IMG/VR virus record: IMGVR_UViG_3300019458_000037
Location: 1-60,611 of that record
Direction: 5' to 3' (one strand)
Length of the DNA stretch: 60,611 bases
DNA from: a virus
This document shows positions 40,682 through 48,953 of the stretch, in pieces; within the stretch, counting starts at the first letter, position 1; each line of letters begins with the position of its first letter. The translations under genes and the position numbers were made by a program. Below the pieces are notes generated by a model. The model saw nothing but the letters and a program-made list of their open reading frames with translations. It was not told the origin of the DNA and did no database searches.

Positions 40682-40701
40682 ACGCGCAGAAGGAGGGGAA
40701 G

Positions 40702-40899
40702 ATGCTGCAAAAGGTACGAAGCGACCTGCTTTTGGTCGCCAGCGCGGATGGGCTGGTCTGCGTATCGGACGCGCTCGCCTGCGTGCGCTGCAGGACGATG
40801 CACTTTTTCTTTCTGAATCGCAATGGGCATACGCTCTGTCTGGAATGCTCAAGGAGGGAGAATGAGCAAAACATTGGAGCCGAATCAGCCACCAGTTGA
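40702..40899 (+). CDS. Small zinc-finger protein (65 aa)
   Basis: ATG 40702 chosen for its GAAGGAGGGGAAG ribosome site (ATG 40678 in frame is weaker). CVRCRTMHFFFLNRNGHTLCLEC is a compact CxxC-x16-CxxC zinc knuckle. Confidence 0.5.
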   Translation: MLQKVRSDLLLVASADGLVCVSDALACVRCRTMHFFFLNRNGHTLCLECSRRENEQNIGAESATS

Positions 40900-41104
40900 C
40901 GTGAGCACGACCACCCCAAACCCGATGTGCCCATGGTGCCATACCGATCTTGATTGTCGCTTCAACGGCAAGGCGACCGCGAATAAGGACGAGTCGATCT
41001 GGTGTTTTTGGTGCGGGAACTGCGGCGCGGCACTGGGCTTCCAATTGCGCACGCAACAATCGGTGATCGTGAAAGGGGCTGATGACTTTCGTCGAATCCA
41101 TTGA
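40862..41104 (+). CDS. Zinc-ribbon protein (80 aa)
   Basis: ATG 40862 follows AAGGAGGGAGA. CPWCHTDLDCRF and WCFWCGNCGAALG form a zinc ribbon similar to restriction alleviation (Lar-like) proteins, though too short for certainty. Overlaps both neighbours. Confidence 0.5.
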   Translation: MSKTLEPNQPPVDVSTTTPNPMCPWCHTDLDCRFNGKATANKDESIWCFWCGNCGAALGFQLRTQQSVIVKGADDFRRIH

Positions 41105-41657
41105 CCGCCAAATCATCGTCTGGTGCAACCGTTGTCGATGTCTCGTCGAACGTTTGTTGGTTGACCATACGATTGACTTGAATGTCACGCTACGCGCGTC
41201 GTGCCACGGTGAAACGGTCAAGATCACGCTGTCTCGTCATTTGCTGGCCACTATCTTGCCGGTGCGTGGACCTCATCTTACGCCGCTCTACAGTGTCCCG
41301 CCCTTCTTCATCTGCGTGCGTTCGCTGGACATCAATGACGCAAGAGTGGCAAGCCTGCTTGGTATGACCGATGGGCAGAGGTTTGAAATTCGGTCATCCG
41401 GTGGTAGTCTGCGCGCCATTCTCGACATGCCATCTGTGCGTAATCATCTCCACGTACATGAGCCACGGCGTGAGCCGGCACAAAGTCAGACTGTCCCAAC
41501 CGGCGTGCCGTCCAAGCCCACCTGCTTCGATTGCAACAAGCGTAATCTCACAGAATACATGACCGCGAAGGAAGGCGGCTACACGATCTGCCTTCCATGC
41601 TTTGAATATCGGCAAGCCATGGGGCGCGCCAAAGAGGCGAAAGGAGAAACAATATGA
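41082..41657 (+). CDS. Hypothetical protein with two zinc-binding sites
   Basis: 191 residues. N-terminal CNRCRCLVE and C-terminal CFDCNKRNLT ... ICLPCFEY pairs flank a beta-rich centre. Start overlaps the previous gene by 23 bases. Not recognised. Confidence 0.45.
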   Translation: MTFVESIDRQIIVWCNRCRCLVERLLVDHTIDLNVTLRASCHGETVKITLSRHLLATILPVRGPHLTPLYSVPPFFICVRSLDINDARVASLLGMTDGQRFEIRSSGGSLRAILDMPSVRNHLHVHEPRREPAQSQTVPTGVPSKPTCFDCNKRNLTEYMTAKEGGYTICLPCFEYRQAMGRAKEAKGETI

Positions 41658-41800
41658 TGCGGATAACACTCGGAACGTTGTTCATTGGGCTCTTGTCCTA
41701 TGTGCTGGCCTACGTCTGGTTTCGTCGCACCGGTAAACCGACCGCGGTGCGACGAAACCTACGACTGGTGAAGGTGCGCAGTAATGGATCTGTTTCTTGA
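41654..41800 (+). CDS. Small single-pass membrane protein (48 aa)
   Basis: ATG 41654 (or 41657), AAAGGAGAAACAAT upstream, ATGA overlap with the previous stop; ends TGA 41800. One transmembrane segment (TLGTLFIGLLSYVLAYVWF) and a basic tail. Function unknown. Confidence 0.5.
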   Translation: MMRITLGTLFIGLLSYVLAYVWFRRTGKPTAVRRNLRLVKVRSNGSVS

Positions 41801-42266
41801 CAGCCATGCCGTGATCGATCCCAGCGGACGCTATCGATACCGGCTGGATCGTCGATGGGGCAGAGGAAAGCGAATCTGTTTTGTGATGCTGAATCCGAGC
41901 ACCGCCGATGGCGAGAAAGATGATCCGACCGTGCGGCGCTGTCTGCAGATTGCGAGAGCTTGGAAGTTCGAATGGCTCGTCGTGGCAAATCTCTACGCCT
42001 TTCGCACCGCCTCTCCGATGGAGTTGTTTCTGGCGGAGGATCCCATCGGCCCTGAGAATAACCGTTGGATCATGGATGCTGCCGTCGGGAGCTTTGTGGT
42101 CTGCGCCTGGGGCGACCGCGCCAAACCGGAGCGCGTGCTGCAGGTGAAAGGCTTGCTCTCAGGCATCCACCTGCACTGTCTCGGGGTGACAAAGGCGGGG
42201 AATCCTCGCCATCCTCTTTGGACCTGGTCGAACGCACTGAGCGATTTTAAGCTGGAGGAGCCATGA
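41784..42266 (+). CDS. DUF1643 family protein
   Basis: 160 residues. The family signature is clear: YRYRLDRRWG ... ICFVMLNPSTADGEKDDPTVRRC ... LVVANLYAFRTASPMELF ... GPENNRWI ... VCAWG ... HCLGVTKAGNPRHPL. The domain is widespread in phages and mobile elements, with no settled biochemical role that I know of. Confidence 0.8.
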   Translation: MDLFLDSHAVIDPSGRYRYRLDRRWGRGKRICFVMLNPSTADGEKDDPTVRRCLQIARAWKFEWLVVANLYAFRTASPMELFLAEDPIGPENNRWIMDAAVGSFVVCAWGDRAKPERVLQVKGLLSGIHLHCLGVTKAGNPRHPLWTWSNALSDFKLEEP

Positions 42267-42532
42267 ACGAGGTCAGGTTGGTCTCTATGGTGTGCGCCGA
42301 ATGTGGCATGACAACCGGTCTGCAAGAATATCATCCATTCGCCGCCTGCTTGATGTTCAAGGCGTGCCACAATGCGATAACGGTCAGGGACAACCTGGCT
42401 GCCGTGCGCAGCGAGGAGCGAGAAGCATGCGCCATAGAAGCTGAAATCTTTTGGTCCAAACATCCAGATCAGACACACGTCGGTCGACAAACGGCGGTGG
42501 CCATCGCCAACGTTATACGAGCAAGAAAATGA
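42263..42532 (+). CDS. Small hypothetical protein with CxxC
   Basis: 89 residues; TGGAGGAGCC precedes ATG 42263. CAECGMTTGLQEYHPFAAC and a following ACHNA may bind metal; the C-terminal half is a helix typical of phage early proteins (REACAIEAEIFWSKHP). Overlaps neighbours by four bases. Confidence 0.5.
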   Translation: MNEVRLVSMVCAECGMTTGLQEYHPFAACLMFKACHNAITVRDNLAAVRSEEREACAIEAEIFWSKHPDQTHVGRQTAVAIANVIRARK

Positions 42533-43119
42533 AAGAGCGCGGCTTATTGATGACGGCAGAGAATGCGAGCAAGACGCACTGAGGGCTGAAAACGCAGACG
42601 AGGCGGATCATCCCCAATACCGATCATCCGATTTACGCCAATCTCTACATCGTGAAAGTCGGCGTCTCCGATCAAGGCCCAGTGTTCGATGTCTGTGAGA
42701 AATGGCGTGCGCTGTATTCGATTGGCTGTCCCTTCGGCCAACCAGGTGATCGGTTGTGGATTCGAGAGACCGCGAGGCTACGTACTTATGCGACGAGACG
42801 ATGGCGCTCGATCAAATATAAAGACGGCACCGACCAGCGGTGCGCGTGGACGAAGAAATCGCCTTATACCTCGGCGCGCTGGACGTCTGGGCGGTTTATG
42901 CCGCGCTGGGCCTCACGCACGCTCGTCGAACTGGTGTCAGTCGATGTACAGCGCTTGCAGGCAATCAGCCTTCAGGATTGCCATGCAGAGTTAGGCGATC
43001 CTTGCCATGCTTGTGCTCAATACGGGATGGAGCAACTATGGGAGTCGATACATGGTCAAGGAAGCTGGAAGAGAAACCCCTACGTCTGGGTACTCGACTT
43101 TTGGAGGATTCAAACATGA
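42529..43119 (+). pseudogene. ASCH-domain-like gene interrupted by an in-frame TGA
   Basis: ATG 42529 reads MKERGLLMTAENASKTH, then TGA at 42580, then continues in the same frame GLKTQTRRIIPNTD ... FGQPGDRLWIRETARLR ... YVWVLDFWRI to TGA 43119. KTQTRR and the G-D-R-LW-x-R-E segment are hallmarks of phage ASCH-type RNA-binding proteins, whose N-terminus normally runs without a break. With CAC-TGA-GGG the reading is either a nonsense mutation, a sequencing error, or readthrough. TGA is a normal stop elsewhere in this genome. Confidence 0.65.
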
Positions 43120-43442
43120 AGGAACGCGAACTCGCCAAGCATCAAGTCTGCTCGAAATGTCAAGGAAGCATTTTCCAGTCAGGCGTGCCGATGTTCTTCA
43201 GAGTCACGCTCGAACAGTTCGTACTACGTGTCGATCAGATCAAGCGACAAGCCGGGCTGGCCGCCTTTCTCGGCTCTGGCGCGGTGGCGCAAATCATGGG
43301 GCCAGACGAAGACATGGCCGAATTATTCTACAAGGCAATCACATTGACTATTTGTCACCGGTGTTCACTGGAAATGGAACCCTGCTCAGTGCAACGACTC
43401 TATGAAATGGAAGGACGGCACAATGGGCAAGACCTCGATTGA
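43116..43442 (+). CDS. Small zinc-finger protein (108 aa)
   Basis: ATG 43116 follows TTGGAGGATTCAAAC. CSKCQGSIF ... ICHRCSLEME gives paired CxxC sites separated by a helix. Not recognised; overlaps the DUF5131 gene. Confidence 0.5.
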   Translation: MKERELAKHQVCSKCQGSIFQSGVPMFFRVTLEQFVLRVDQIKRQAGLAAFLGSGAVAQIMGPDEDMAELFYKAITLTICHRCSLEMEPCSVQRLYEMEGRHNGQDLD

Positions 43443-44319
43443 ATGGACCGATGCGACCTGGAATCCGATCAGAGGCACCAAAGGCCGCTGGCACTGCACC
43501 CACGTCTCAGAGGGGTGTCGCAACTGCTATGCCGAACGCCTGAATGTCCGCTGGGGCGGACCGGCCTACAAGCCCGGCGCGGACACGTTTCGGCTGGATG
43601 AGAAGATCCTTGAACAGCCCTTGCACTGGAGGCAGCCGAGAAAAATCTTTGTCTGTGATATGACCGATCTGTTTCACGAAGAGATCCCGCGCAAGTGGGT
43701 GCATCGAGTATGGGAGATCATGCAGCGATGCCCACGCCATACCTTTCAGGTCTTGACCAAACGAGCAGAGCACCTTCGCAAGGTCACGCTTGAATTTCCA
43801 GACGACTACGTGCAGTTGTCGAACGTCTGGCTCGGCGTCTCCGTGGAAGATCAACCGACTGCCGACGAGCGCATTTTGGAGCTGGTACAGCTCCCCGCCG
43901 CCGTGCGGTTTGTGAGTTATGAGCCCGCGCTGGGGCCGGTCACTTTTCATCCTCCGGCTTCACCGGCCTGGAAAATACTAAGTCGCTACTACGGTGGCAA
44001 CAAGTTCGATCCTACTGGCTCGCAACCGGTGCAGACGCGACAGAGCAATCTTTTCCCGAAGATTGATTGGGTCATCATCGGCGGCGAATCCGGCCCGAAG
44101 GCGCGGCCCTGTGATGTGGCGTGGATTCGGTCAGCGGTTCAGCAATGCCAAGCCGCGAAGGTGCCTGTATTTGTGAAGCAGCTCGGAGCCTATATCCGAA
44201 CCGCGCTCCCTATTGGTGGTCTGACTCGGTTGTGGTTGAAACACAAGAAGGGCGGCGATCCCTCTGAATGGCCGGAGGATCTGCGGGTACGCGAATGGCC
44301 GAAATTGGTGACGCCATGA
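43423..44319 (+). CDS. DUF5131 (phage Gp37/Gp68) radical-SAM-like protein
   Basis: 298 residues from ATG 43423. TSIEWTDATWNPIRGT, then C25-x6-C32-x2-C35 (CTHVSEGCRNCYAERL), KIFVCDMTDLFHE, FQVLTKRAEHL, NVWLGVSVEDQ, FVSYEPALGP and a GGESGPKARPC segment define the Gp37/Gp68 family. Its three-cysteine cluster and fold resemble radical SAM enzymes such as photoproduct lyase relatives. Found in many phages; DNA repair or modification is suspected, substrate unknown. Confidence 0.8.
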   Translation: MGKTSIEWTDATWNPIRGTKGRWHCTHVSEGCRNCYAERLNVRWGGPAYKPGADTFRLDEKILEQPLHWRQPRKIFVCDMTDLFHEEIPRKWVHRVWEIMQRCPRHTFQVLTKRAEHLRKVTLEFPDDYVQLSNVWLGVSVEDQPTADERILELVQLPAAVRFVSYEPALGPVTFHPPASPAWKILSRYYGGNKFDPTGSQPVQTRQSNLFPKIDWVIIGGESGPKARPCDVAWIRSAVQQCQAAKVPVFVKQLGAYIRTALPIGGLTRLWLKHKKGGDPSEWPEDLRVREWPKLVTP

Positions 44320-45221
44320 GAGAAACCTTTATTGAGAAAAAGTTCACCGCGGCGAGCCTGCGGCTGATCGAGCAGGCCAATGCCATCATCGACGAATACC
44401 AAGCGCAGCGCTTTCGGCTGACGCTGCGGCAACTCTATTACCAATTCGTCGCTCGTGATCTGGTCCCAAACCGACTGCGCGAATATAAGCGCCTTGGCTC
44501 AGTGATCAACGATGCGCGATTGGCAGGGCTGATCGATTGGGATGCCATAGAAGATCGTACCCGCTTCGTGCGCAGTCAGCCTACATGGTCCGATCCCTCC
44601 GGCATCATTGAATCCGCAAGCCTGCAATATGCGATTGACCTATGGGAAGGGCAGCCCTTTCGGCCAGAAGTCTGGATCGAGAAAGACGCCTTGGTCGGGA
44701 TTATCGAGCGCGTCTGCACGCGCTACCAGACCCCCTATTTTGCCTGTCGCGGCTATACCAGCCAGAGCGCACAATACGAGGCCAGCAAGCGACTCTTGTT
44801 GTATCAGAAAAACGGGCAGCGTCCAGTCATCTTTCACCTGGGCGACCATGACCCTTCGGGGCTGGACATGACCAGGGACAACCAAGATCGATTGAATTTG
44901 TTTGTGCAATTAGCAGGGCTGGCGGATGTGCGGCGCCTGGCGTTGAATTTCGACCAGGTGGAGCGCTATCGACCACCACCGAATCCTGCGAAGGAAACCG
45001 ATAGTCGTAGCAGGAGCTATATCGACGAATTCGGGCAAGAGTCCTGGGAATTGGACGCGCTCGATCCTCGCGTCATTAGTGATCTGATCGAGCGCAATGT
45101 GCGTCGTCTCTTAAATCGCAGCCGGTGGGAGGCCTCACAGCAGCGCATGGAGAACGAAAAGGCGATCCTCAGACAATGCTCTGAAAATTGGGAGCGCGTC
45201 ACGGAGTTTCTACAACAATGA
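44316..45221 (+). CDS. TopoVI-A/Spo11-like Toprim protein
   Basis: 301 residues, ATGA overlap with DUF5131. LTLRQLYYQFVARDLVPN is the winged-helix tyrosine region, with YY as the candidate for the DNA-attacking tyrosine of topoisomerase VI-A. The Toprim metal residues are E122 in WIEKDALVG and D177/D179 in GDHDPSGLDM. Known TopoVI-A needs a GHKL B subunit, which I do not see here, so it may be a nuclease or work with host proteins. Phage versions are common and usually unannotated. Confidence 0.7.
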   Translation: MRETFIEKKFTAASLRLIEQANAIIDEYQAQRFRLTLRQLYYQFVARDLVPNRLREYKRLGSVINDARLAGLIDWDAIEDRTRFVRSQPTWSDPSGIIESASLQYAIDLWEGQPFRPEVWIEKDALVGIIERVCTRYQTPYFACRGYTSQSAQYEASKRLLLYQKNGQRPVIFHLGDHDPSGLDMTRDNQDRLNLFVQLAGLADVRRLALNFDQVERYRPPPNPAKETDSRSRSYIDEFGQESWELDALDPRVISDLIERNVRRLLNRSRWEASQQRMENEKAILRQCSENWERVTEFLQQ

Positions 45222-45742
45222 GCGACGAACTGCGGCAACGCGCCGAAGTCATACGCGATACGCTCGACCGTGACTTTACGTGCGTCGATGGCACCTGGCG
45301 CAATCCTGACGAGGTGGCCTCGTATCTCGCCGAGCAATTAGAGCAGGCACGCCGCTGGCGCGAAGAATTGCCCGCCTACCGCGAGACGATCCGGCAAAAG
45401 ATCAAGCTCGGTGGCCGGACCGCCTACCTCGACGTCGGCTTCTATGATGGCGCCTGCACGAGGATCGGAGAGGTGTTCATCGTCGTCGATAAGAACGGCA
45501 GCACTGAGCGCTTCCTGCTCGACGAATTGGCGCGCATGACGAGTGTGGCGATCCAGTATGGCGCGCCTGCAGAGGAAGTCATCGGCGGCTGGTTGTTCAC
45601 CAAAGGCAGCCTCTTCGGTACTGTCCTCGGCGATGATCGAATCAAGAATGCCACGAGCGTCCTGGATTGGGTGGCGCGCCATATTCTCGTCAACTACTAC
45701 AGAAGGAACGAATTAGCGCACGTGAAAGAGGAGTCGACGTAA
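45218..45742 (+). CDS. TSCPD-like (ribonucleotide reductase-associated) protein
   Basis: 174 residues. The N-terminal half is helical. The C-terminal VVDKNGSTERFLLDELARMTSVAIQYGAPAEEVIGGWLFTKG resembles the TSCPD domain at the end of B12-dependent ribonucleotide reductases. No catalytic reductase domain is present, so it may regulate a host enzyme. ATGA overlap with the Toprim gene. Confidence 0.5.
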   Translation: MSDELRQRAEVIRDTLDRDFTCVDGTWRNPDEVASYLAEQLEQARRWREELPAYRETIRQKIKLGGRTAYLDVGFYDGACTRIGEVFIVVDKNGSTERFLLDELARMTSVAIQYGAPAEEVIGGWLFTKGSLFGTVLGDDRIKNATSVLDWVARHILVNYYRRNELAHVKEEST

Positions 45743-45770
45743 CCAACAACACCAACAAAGGAGGGACGCC

Positions 45771-46217
45771 ATGCGAACGCGAATAGTGATGGTTTGTGTC
45801 ATGCTCGTGCTCGGCTGCACCAGCACCAGTGAAGTCAAGCTGGATCTAGGGGAGGGCAAGGTGCGAGTGATGCGCACCATGAGCAATCCCCATATGCTGG
45901 TCTCGTCGCCGCAGATTTCCACGCTCGAAGATTGCGAGGAGGCGGATGGCGCGCTGATACGGTGCCGCCCGCTGAGCCCACCGCAATATACCGCGAGCAC
46001 CGGCTGGTTGGCAGGGCTGATCGGCCCTGCGCTCTATAGCGGCGCCATTGCGTATTCAGGCCATGCTATCGGCAGAGGGCTTGGCAAGAGCGGAGATATA
46101 GTGAATCAAGAGCAAGGCAATGGGCAGGTCCAAGGTCAGGCGCAAGAGCAAGCGCAGCGTCAGCACCAGCGCCAGTCACAAGGACAATCTCAGCACCAGT
46201 CGCAACGGAGGTATTAG
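45771..46217 (+). CDS. Lipoprotein with glutamine-rich tail
   Basis: 148 residues; AAAGGAGGGACGCC precedes ATG 45771. Signal and lipobox VLGC (C16), a beta-type middle with a hydrophobic glycine stretch (WLAGLIGPALYSGAIAYSGHA) and a C-terminal tail that is mostly Q, with H, R, G and S (QAQEQAQRQHQ repeats). Probably anchored in the outer membrane. Next gene encodes a secreted barrel-like protein. Confidence 0.6.
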   Translation: MRTRIVMVCVMLVLGCTSTSEVKLDLGEGKVRVMRTMSNPHMLVSSPQISTLEDCEEADGALIRCRPLSPPQYTASTGWLAGLIGPALYSGAIAYSGHAIGRGLGKSGDIVNQEQGNGQVQGQAQEQAQRQHQRQSQGQSQHQSQRRY

Positions 46218-46223
46218 ATCAAC

Positions 46224-46889
46224 ATGCCATGGGTCATGCTATTGGCAGCGCTCTTGATCGGCGGTCAGGCGTCTGCCGGATCGATTGAGCCTTATATGGC
46301 CGGCGGCGTCGGGGCGTCGATGTTTCATGGCTTGCCAGGTGACGGCACATGGTATCAGCAACCCTTTCCGCATAGTTTCACGACTACGGCGGTGGCCTGG
46401 CGTGCTGGCGTCGGTGCGCGGATGTTTCAGGACTGGACCGTCGAAGCGGTCTACGTCTCGCTAGGTGCCGCGGAAGCCAAGGCCAAGTTCGTTTGGGATC
46501 ATAACTACGACGCCGTGGCACATCGCTGTCTGGCGGAATGCGAGCAGCTACACCGACTGCACAACGTCGATCATTACCATGGGGTCGAAGTGACGTTCGG
46601 CCGACGGTTCGTAATCCAAGGACCAGTGGTGCCGTTTCTACGGCTCGGCGGGGCGATGCTCTGGCATCGTGGCGTTGTATGGGGACTGAGCGTCGATGGG
46701 GCAGACATTGGGCTAATCTCCAGCGGCACGATGCCATCGTTTGTCGTAGCCGGCGGGGCCTGCTATCGATGGCTCTGCGCTGAGACGGCTTTCTATCAGG
46801 CAGTCGGCCACAGCGGCAACCCGATCAGCACGCAAATTCTCGTCCCAATGCTGAGCGTGCGAGTGCCAATTGATTCCGGCGCATGGTGA
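46224..46889 (+). CDS. Outer-membrane beta-barrel-like protein
   Basis: 221 residues. Signal peptide MPWVMLLAALLIGGQASAG, then GSIEPYMAGGVGASMF, AWRAGVGARMFQDWTVEAVYV, VEVTFGRRFVIQGPVVPFLRLGG and a final strand-like tail, similar to small OmpW/Opa-type barrels. Phage-encoded outer-membrane proteins often alter receptors or exclude other phages. Function here is inference from the signal and strand pattern. Confidence 0.55.
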   Translation: MPWVMLLAALLIGGQASAGSIEPYMAGGVGASMFHGLPGDGTWYQQPFPHSFTTTAVAWRAGVGARMFQDWTVEAVYVSLGAAEAKAKFVWDHNYDAVAHRCLAECEQLHRLHNVDHYHGVEVTFGRRFVIQGPVVPFLRLGGAMLWHRGVVWGLSVDGADIGLISSGTMPSFVVAGGACYRWLCAETAFYQAVGHSGNPISTQILVPMLSVRVPIDSGAW

Positions 46890-46923
46890 ACGGCCATGCA
46901 AGAAGAGGAGGCCTGAAGCGACG

Positions 46924-47115
46924 ATGTTTCACAAACGTGATCGATTTGGAGTCTTGAAGCGACCTGGCGCTGTCTACGCGAGCTTTAAGGAGATGAAGGC
47001 GAGCGGCGTGCTGCCGACCAGCCTCACCTGGGAGCGCTTCAATGCGCGGTATCGCAAACGGCGCCGCCGCGACAAGATTGCGAAGCTGAGCCGGCGGCGC
47101 AATCGTTCACGATAG
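46924..47115 (+). CDS. Small basic protein (63 aa)
   Basis: ATG 46924 preceded by AGAGGAGGCCTGAAG. Very basic C-terminus (RYRKRRRRDKIAKLSRRR), probably nucleic-acid binding. Not recognised. Confidence 0.5.
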   Translation: MFHKRDRFGVLKRPGAVYASFKEMKASGVLPTSLTWERFNARYRKRRRRDKIAKLSRRRNRSR

Positions 47116-47151
47116 GTCGAAACCACTTACCCACCAACCAAGGAGAATGTC

Positions 47152-48072
47152 ATGACACGTAAAGCCAATAAACCAGCCGAGGCGCAGGAGCCGAACGGTG
47201 AGGCGACCAGCGCGTTTCCCGAAGAGACGATTTCCCTGGCGCGTCTCTCGAAAGATTTGAAAGCCGCGGCCAAGCTGCTGACGCCGGAGCAGGCGCGCTA
47301 TTTGGTCGACACCTATTATCAGATTCAGCAATTCCGCATTAACGCGAGAGGGCAGGAGCGCGCCGCCGAAGAGAGCCGCGAGCCGCATGGGTTCGTCTCC
47401 TGGACGGCGGATCTGCTCGACCGGATCGAAGCCTCCATCAAGCTCTCGCTGGACATCTTCTCCGAAGAGCATACGGCCGGGCGATGGGCGAAGCGGCAGA
47501 TGGGCGTAGGGCCGGTGCTCGCGGCCGGGCTGCTGGCGCATATCGATCCGCAGAAAGCACGCACCACCAGCGGGTTGTGGCGCTTCGCCGGGCTCGATCC
47601 CACACAGCAATGGAATAAGAAAGAGAAACGCCCCTGGAATGCCAAGCTCAAGGTCTTGGCCTGGAAGCTGGGGGAATCGTTCGTCAAGGTCCATAATAAG
47701 CCCGAGGCGTATTACGGCAAGGTCTATGCCGATCGGAAAGAGGAAGAGATTGCGAAGAATGCGCAACGGCTCTTCGCCGACCAAGCCAGGGCGATGCTGC
47801 AGAAAAAGAATTTCAGCAAAGATACCAAGGCGCGCCAAGCCTACCAGCAGGACCTCTTGCCGGATGGGCACATCCATGCACGCGCCAAACGGTACGCGGT
47901 GAAACTCTTTTTGGCACACTATTTCCAGGTCGCCTGGGAATCAACCCAGCAAACGCAGGTCCCGAAGCCGTATGTCATTGGGATCTTGGGGCATGCGAAA
48001 TATCTGGCGCCGCCGTATTGGGATCCCGCGCGGCGCGAGGTGCAAGGCGAGGACGGCGAACAGTCAGCATGA
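47152..48072 (+). CDS. Phage protein with IS110 transposase-like helix-hairpin-helix
   Basis: 306 residues; CAAGGAGAATGTC precedes ATG 47152. KRQMGVGPVLAAGLLAHIDPQKARTTSGLWRFAGLDPT resembles the C-terminal Transposase_20 domain of IS110 proteins (G-x-G-P-x-x-A ... L-x-x-F-A-G-L-x-P). The DEDD catalytic domain of IS110 is absent, so it is not a transposase. It probably binds DNA; related proteins are frequent in phages. Confidence 0.55.
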   Translation: MTRKANKPAEAQEPNGEATSAFPEETISLARLSKDLKAAAKLLTPEQARYLVDTYYQIQQFRINARGQERAAEESREPHGFVSWTADLLDRIEASIKLSLDIFSEEHTAGRWAKRQMGVGPVLAAGLLAHIDPQKARTTSGLWRFAGLDPTQQWNKKEKRPWNAKLKVLAWKLGESFVKVHNKPEAYYGKVYADRKEEEIAKNAQRLFADQARAMLQKKNFSKDTKARQAYQQDLLPDGHIHARAKRYAVKLFLAHYFQVAWESTQQTQVPKPYVIGILGHAKYLAPPYWDPARREVQGEDGEQSA

Positions 48073-48506
48073 AGCTGTTCAAGAAAAGCGTCATCGGGCT
48101 CGGCTCGCCCTTGATGATACGGTATGTGCTCTTTCGCTGCGCCGCCTTCGGGATCTATGTGCATCATTTCCTGCGCAGCGATTACGACCGTGCGCTGCAC
48201 GATCATCCCTGGCCGTATGTCGCCCTCATTCTGAAAGGCGGCTATTGGGAAGAGCACGATCAAACGCTCGATGGCGCAAAGACGCGCGTCTGGTATGGGC
48301 CTCGTCGCGTGCTGGTGCGTCAAGCCGAATGGCGGCACCGTGTGATTCTGCCAGACGGGCAGACCTCATGGAGCGTCGTGCTGGTCGGGCGGCGCCAGCG
48401 CCGTTGGGGGTTTTGGCTGCCCACCGGCTGGTGCTGGTGGCGGCAGCACAATCCGTATGCAAATCTCTGCGAGGAGGAACCAGTATGGCACGGCGGCGAG
48501 GATTGA
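48069..48506 (+). CDS. Cupin-like phage protein
   Basis: 145 residues, ATGA overlap. IYVHHFLRSDYDRALHDHPWPYVALILKGGYWEE ... WRHRVIL ... SWSVVLVG is a small cupin-type metal site (HDHPW with a later H). This family is common in phages; substrate unknown. Confidence 0.6.
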   Translation: MKLFKKSVIGLGSPLMIRYVLFRCAAFGIYVHHFLRSDYDRALHDHPWPYVALILKGGYWEEHDQTLDGAKTRVWYGPRRVLVRQAEWRHRVILPDGQTSWSVVLVGRRQRRWGFWLPTGWCWWRQHNPYANLCEEEPVWHGGED

Positions 48507-48691
48507 GACGAACAGTGCCCAGGCGATGGGGTCAGCGGCGTTGTGTCTGCGGGCATACGGCACCGCGGCATCGTTGGCAATGGACCGACAGAATGGACGA
48601 TGTCCCGCCGCCGTGCACCGTCTGCGCGTGCGGCGGGTTTGCGCCTCAGCGCCTGACAGCGCTCGAAAAAACATTGGGTATGACGGCGTGA
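48485..48691 (+). CDS. Small zinc-finger protein (68 aa)
   Basis: ATG 48485 (GCGAGGAGGAACCAGT upstream) to TGA 48691. RRCVCGHTAPRHRW and PPCTVCACGGF supply two cysteine pairs. Very basic N-terminus. Overlaps the cupin gene by 22 bases. Confidence 0.5.
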   Translation: MARRRGLRRTVPRRWGQRRCVCGHTAPRHRWQWTDRMDDVPPPCTVCACGGFAPQRLTALEKTLGMTA

Positions 48692-48734
48692 GATGGCACG
48701 CCGCCAGAAGGGGCGCCGCGCCCTTGGACTGCGG

Positions 48735-48753
48735 CCCTGCCTCCGTTGCAGGG
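48735..48753 (+). other. Short hairpin
   Basis: CCCTGC (48735-48740) pairs with GCAGGG (48748-48753), loop of seven bases, followed by AAAAGG. It lies in the 262-base gap 48692-48953, which contains no gene I can support. Confidence 0.35.
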
Positions 48754-48780
48754 AAAAGGCCAGGAGGCGGTAGAATCGGT

Positions 48781-48811
48781 CGAAGCCGGCGTGAGCGTCG
48801 CGCCGGTTTCG
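48781..48811 (+). terminator. Strong hairpin, terminator-like or structural RNA
   Basis: CGAAGCCGGCG (48781-48791) pairs with CGCCGGTTTCG (48801-48811) over 11 bp with one G-T wobble; loop of nine. No T-run follows. It separates the replication/modification block from the run of tiny genes before array 1. Confidence 0.45.
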
Positions 48812-48953
48812 GCTTGCCTAGAAGGACGTCATATTCATTCCTGATCCAGGCGTCTATGTTGCAATCAAGAAAGAACTAGACATGAACAGGAGAAACTCAT
48901 GATTGATTGCTTGGGATCTGACACCAAACCGTGCAGCGGATTGGGAGGTAGAC

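Noticed and set aside
42652-43119. Independent gene starting at GTG 42652
   Set aside because: No ribosome site, and it would lack the KTQTRR part that lies in frame upstream; better seen as the rest of the ASCH gene.
47152-48072. IS110 transposase / insertion sequence
   Set aside because: Only the helix-hairpin-helix region is similar; the DEDD catalytic domain and element ends are missing, and the gene sits in a compact operon.
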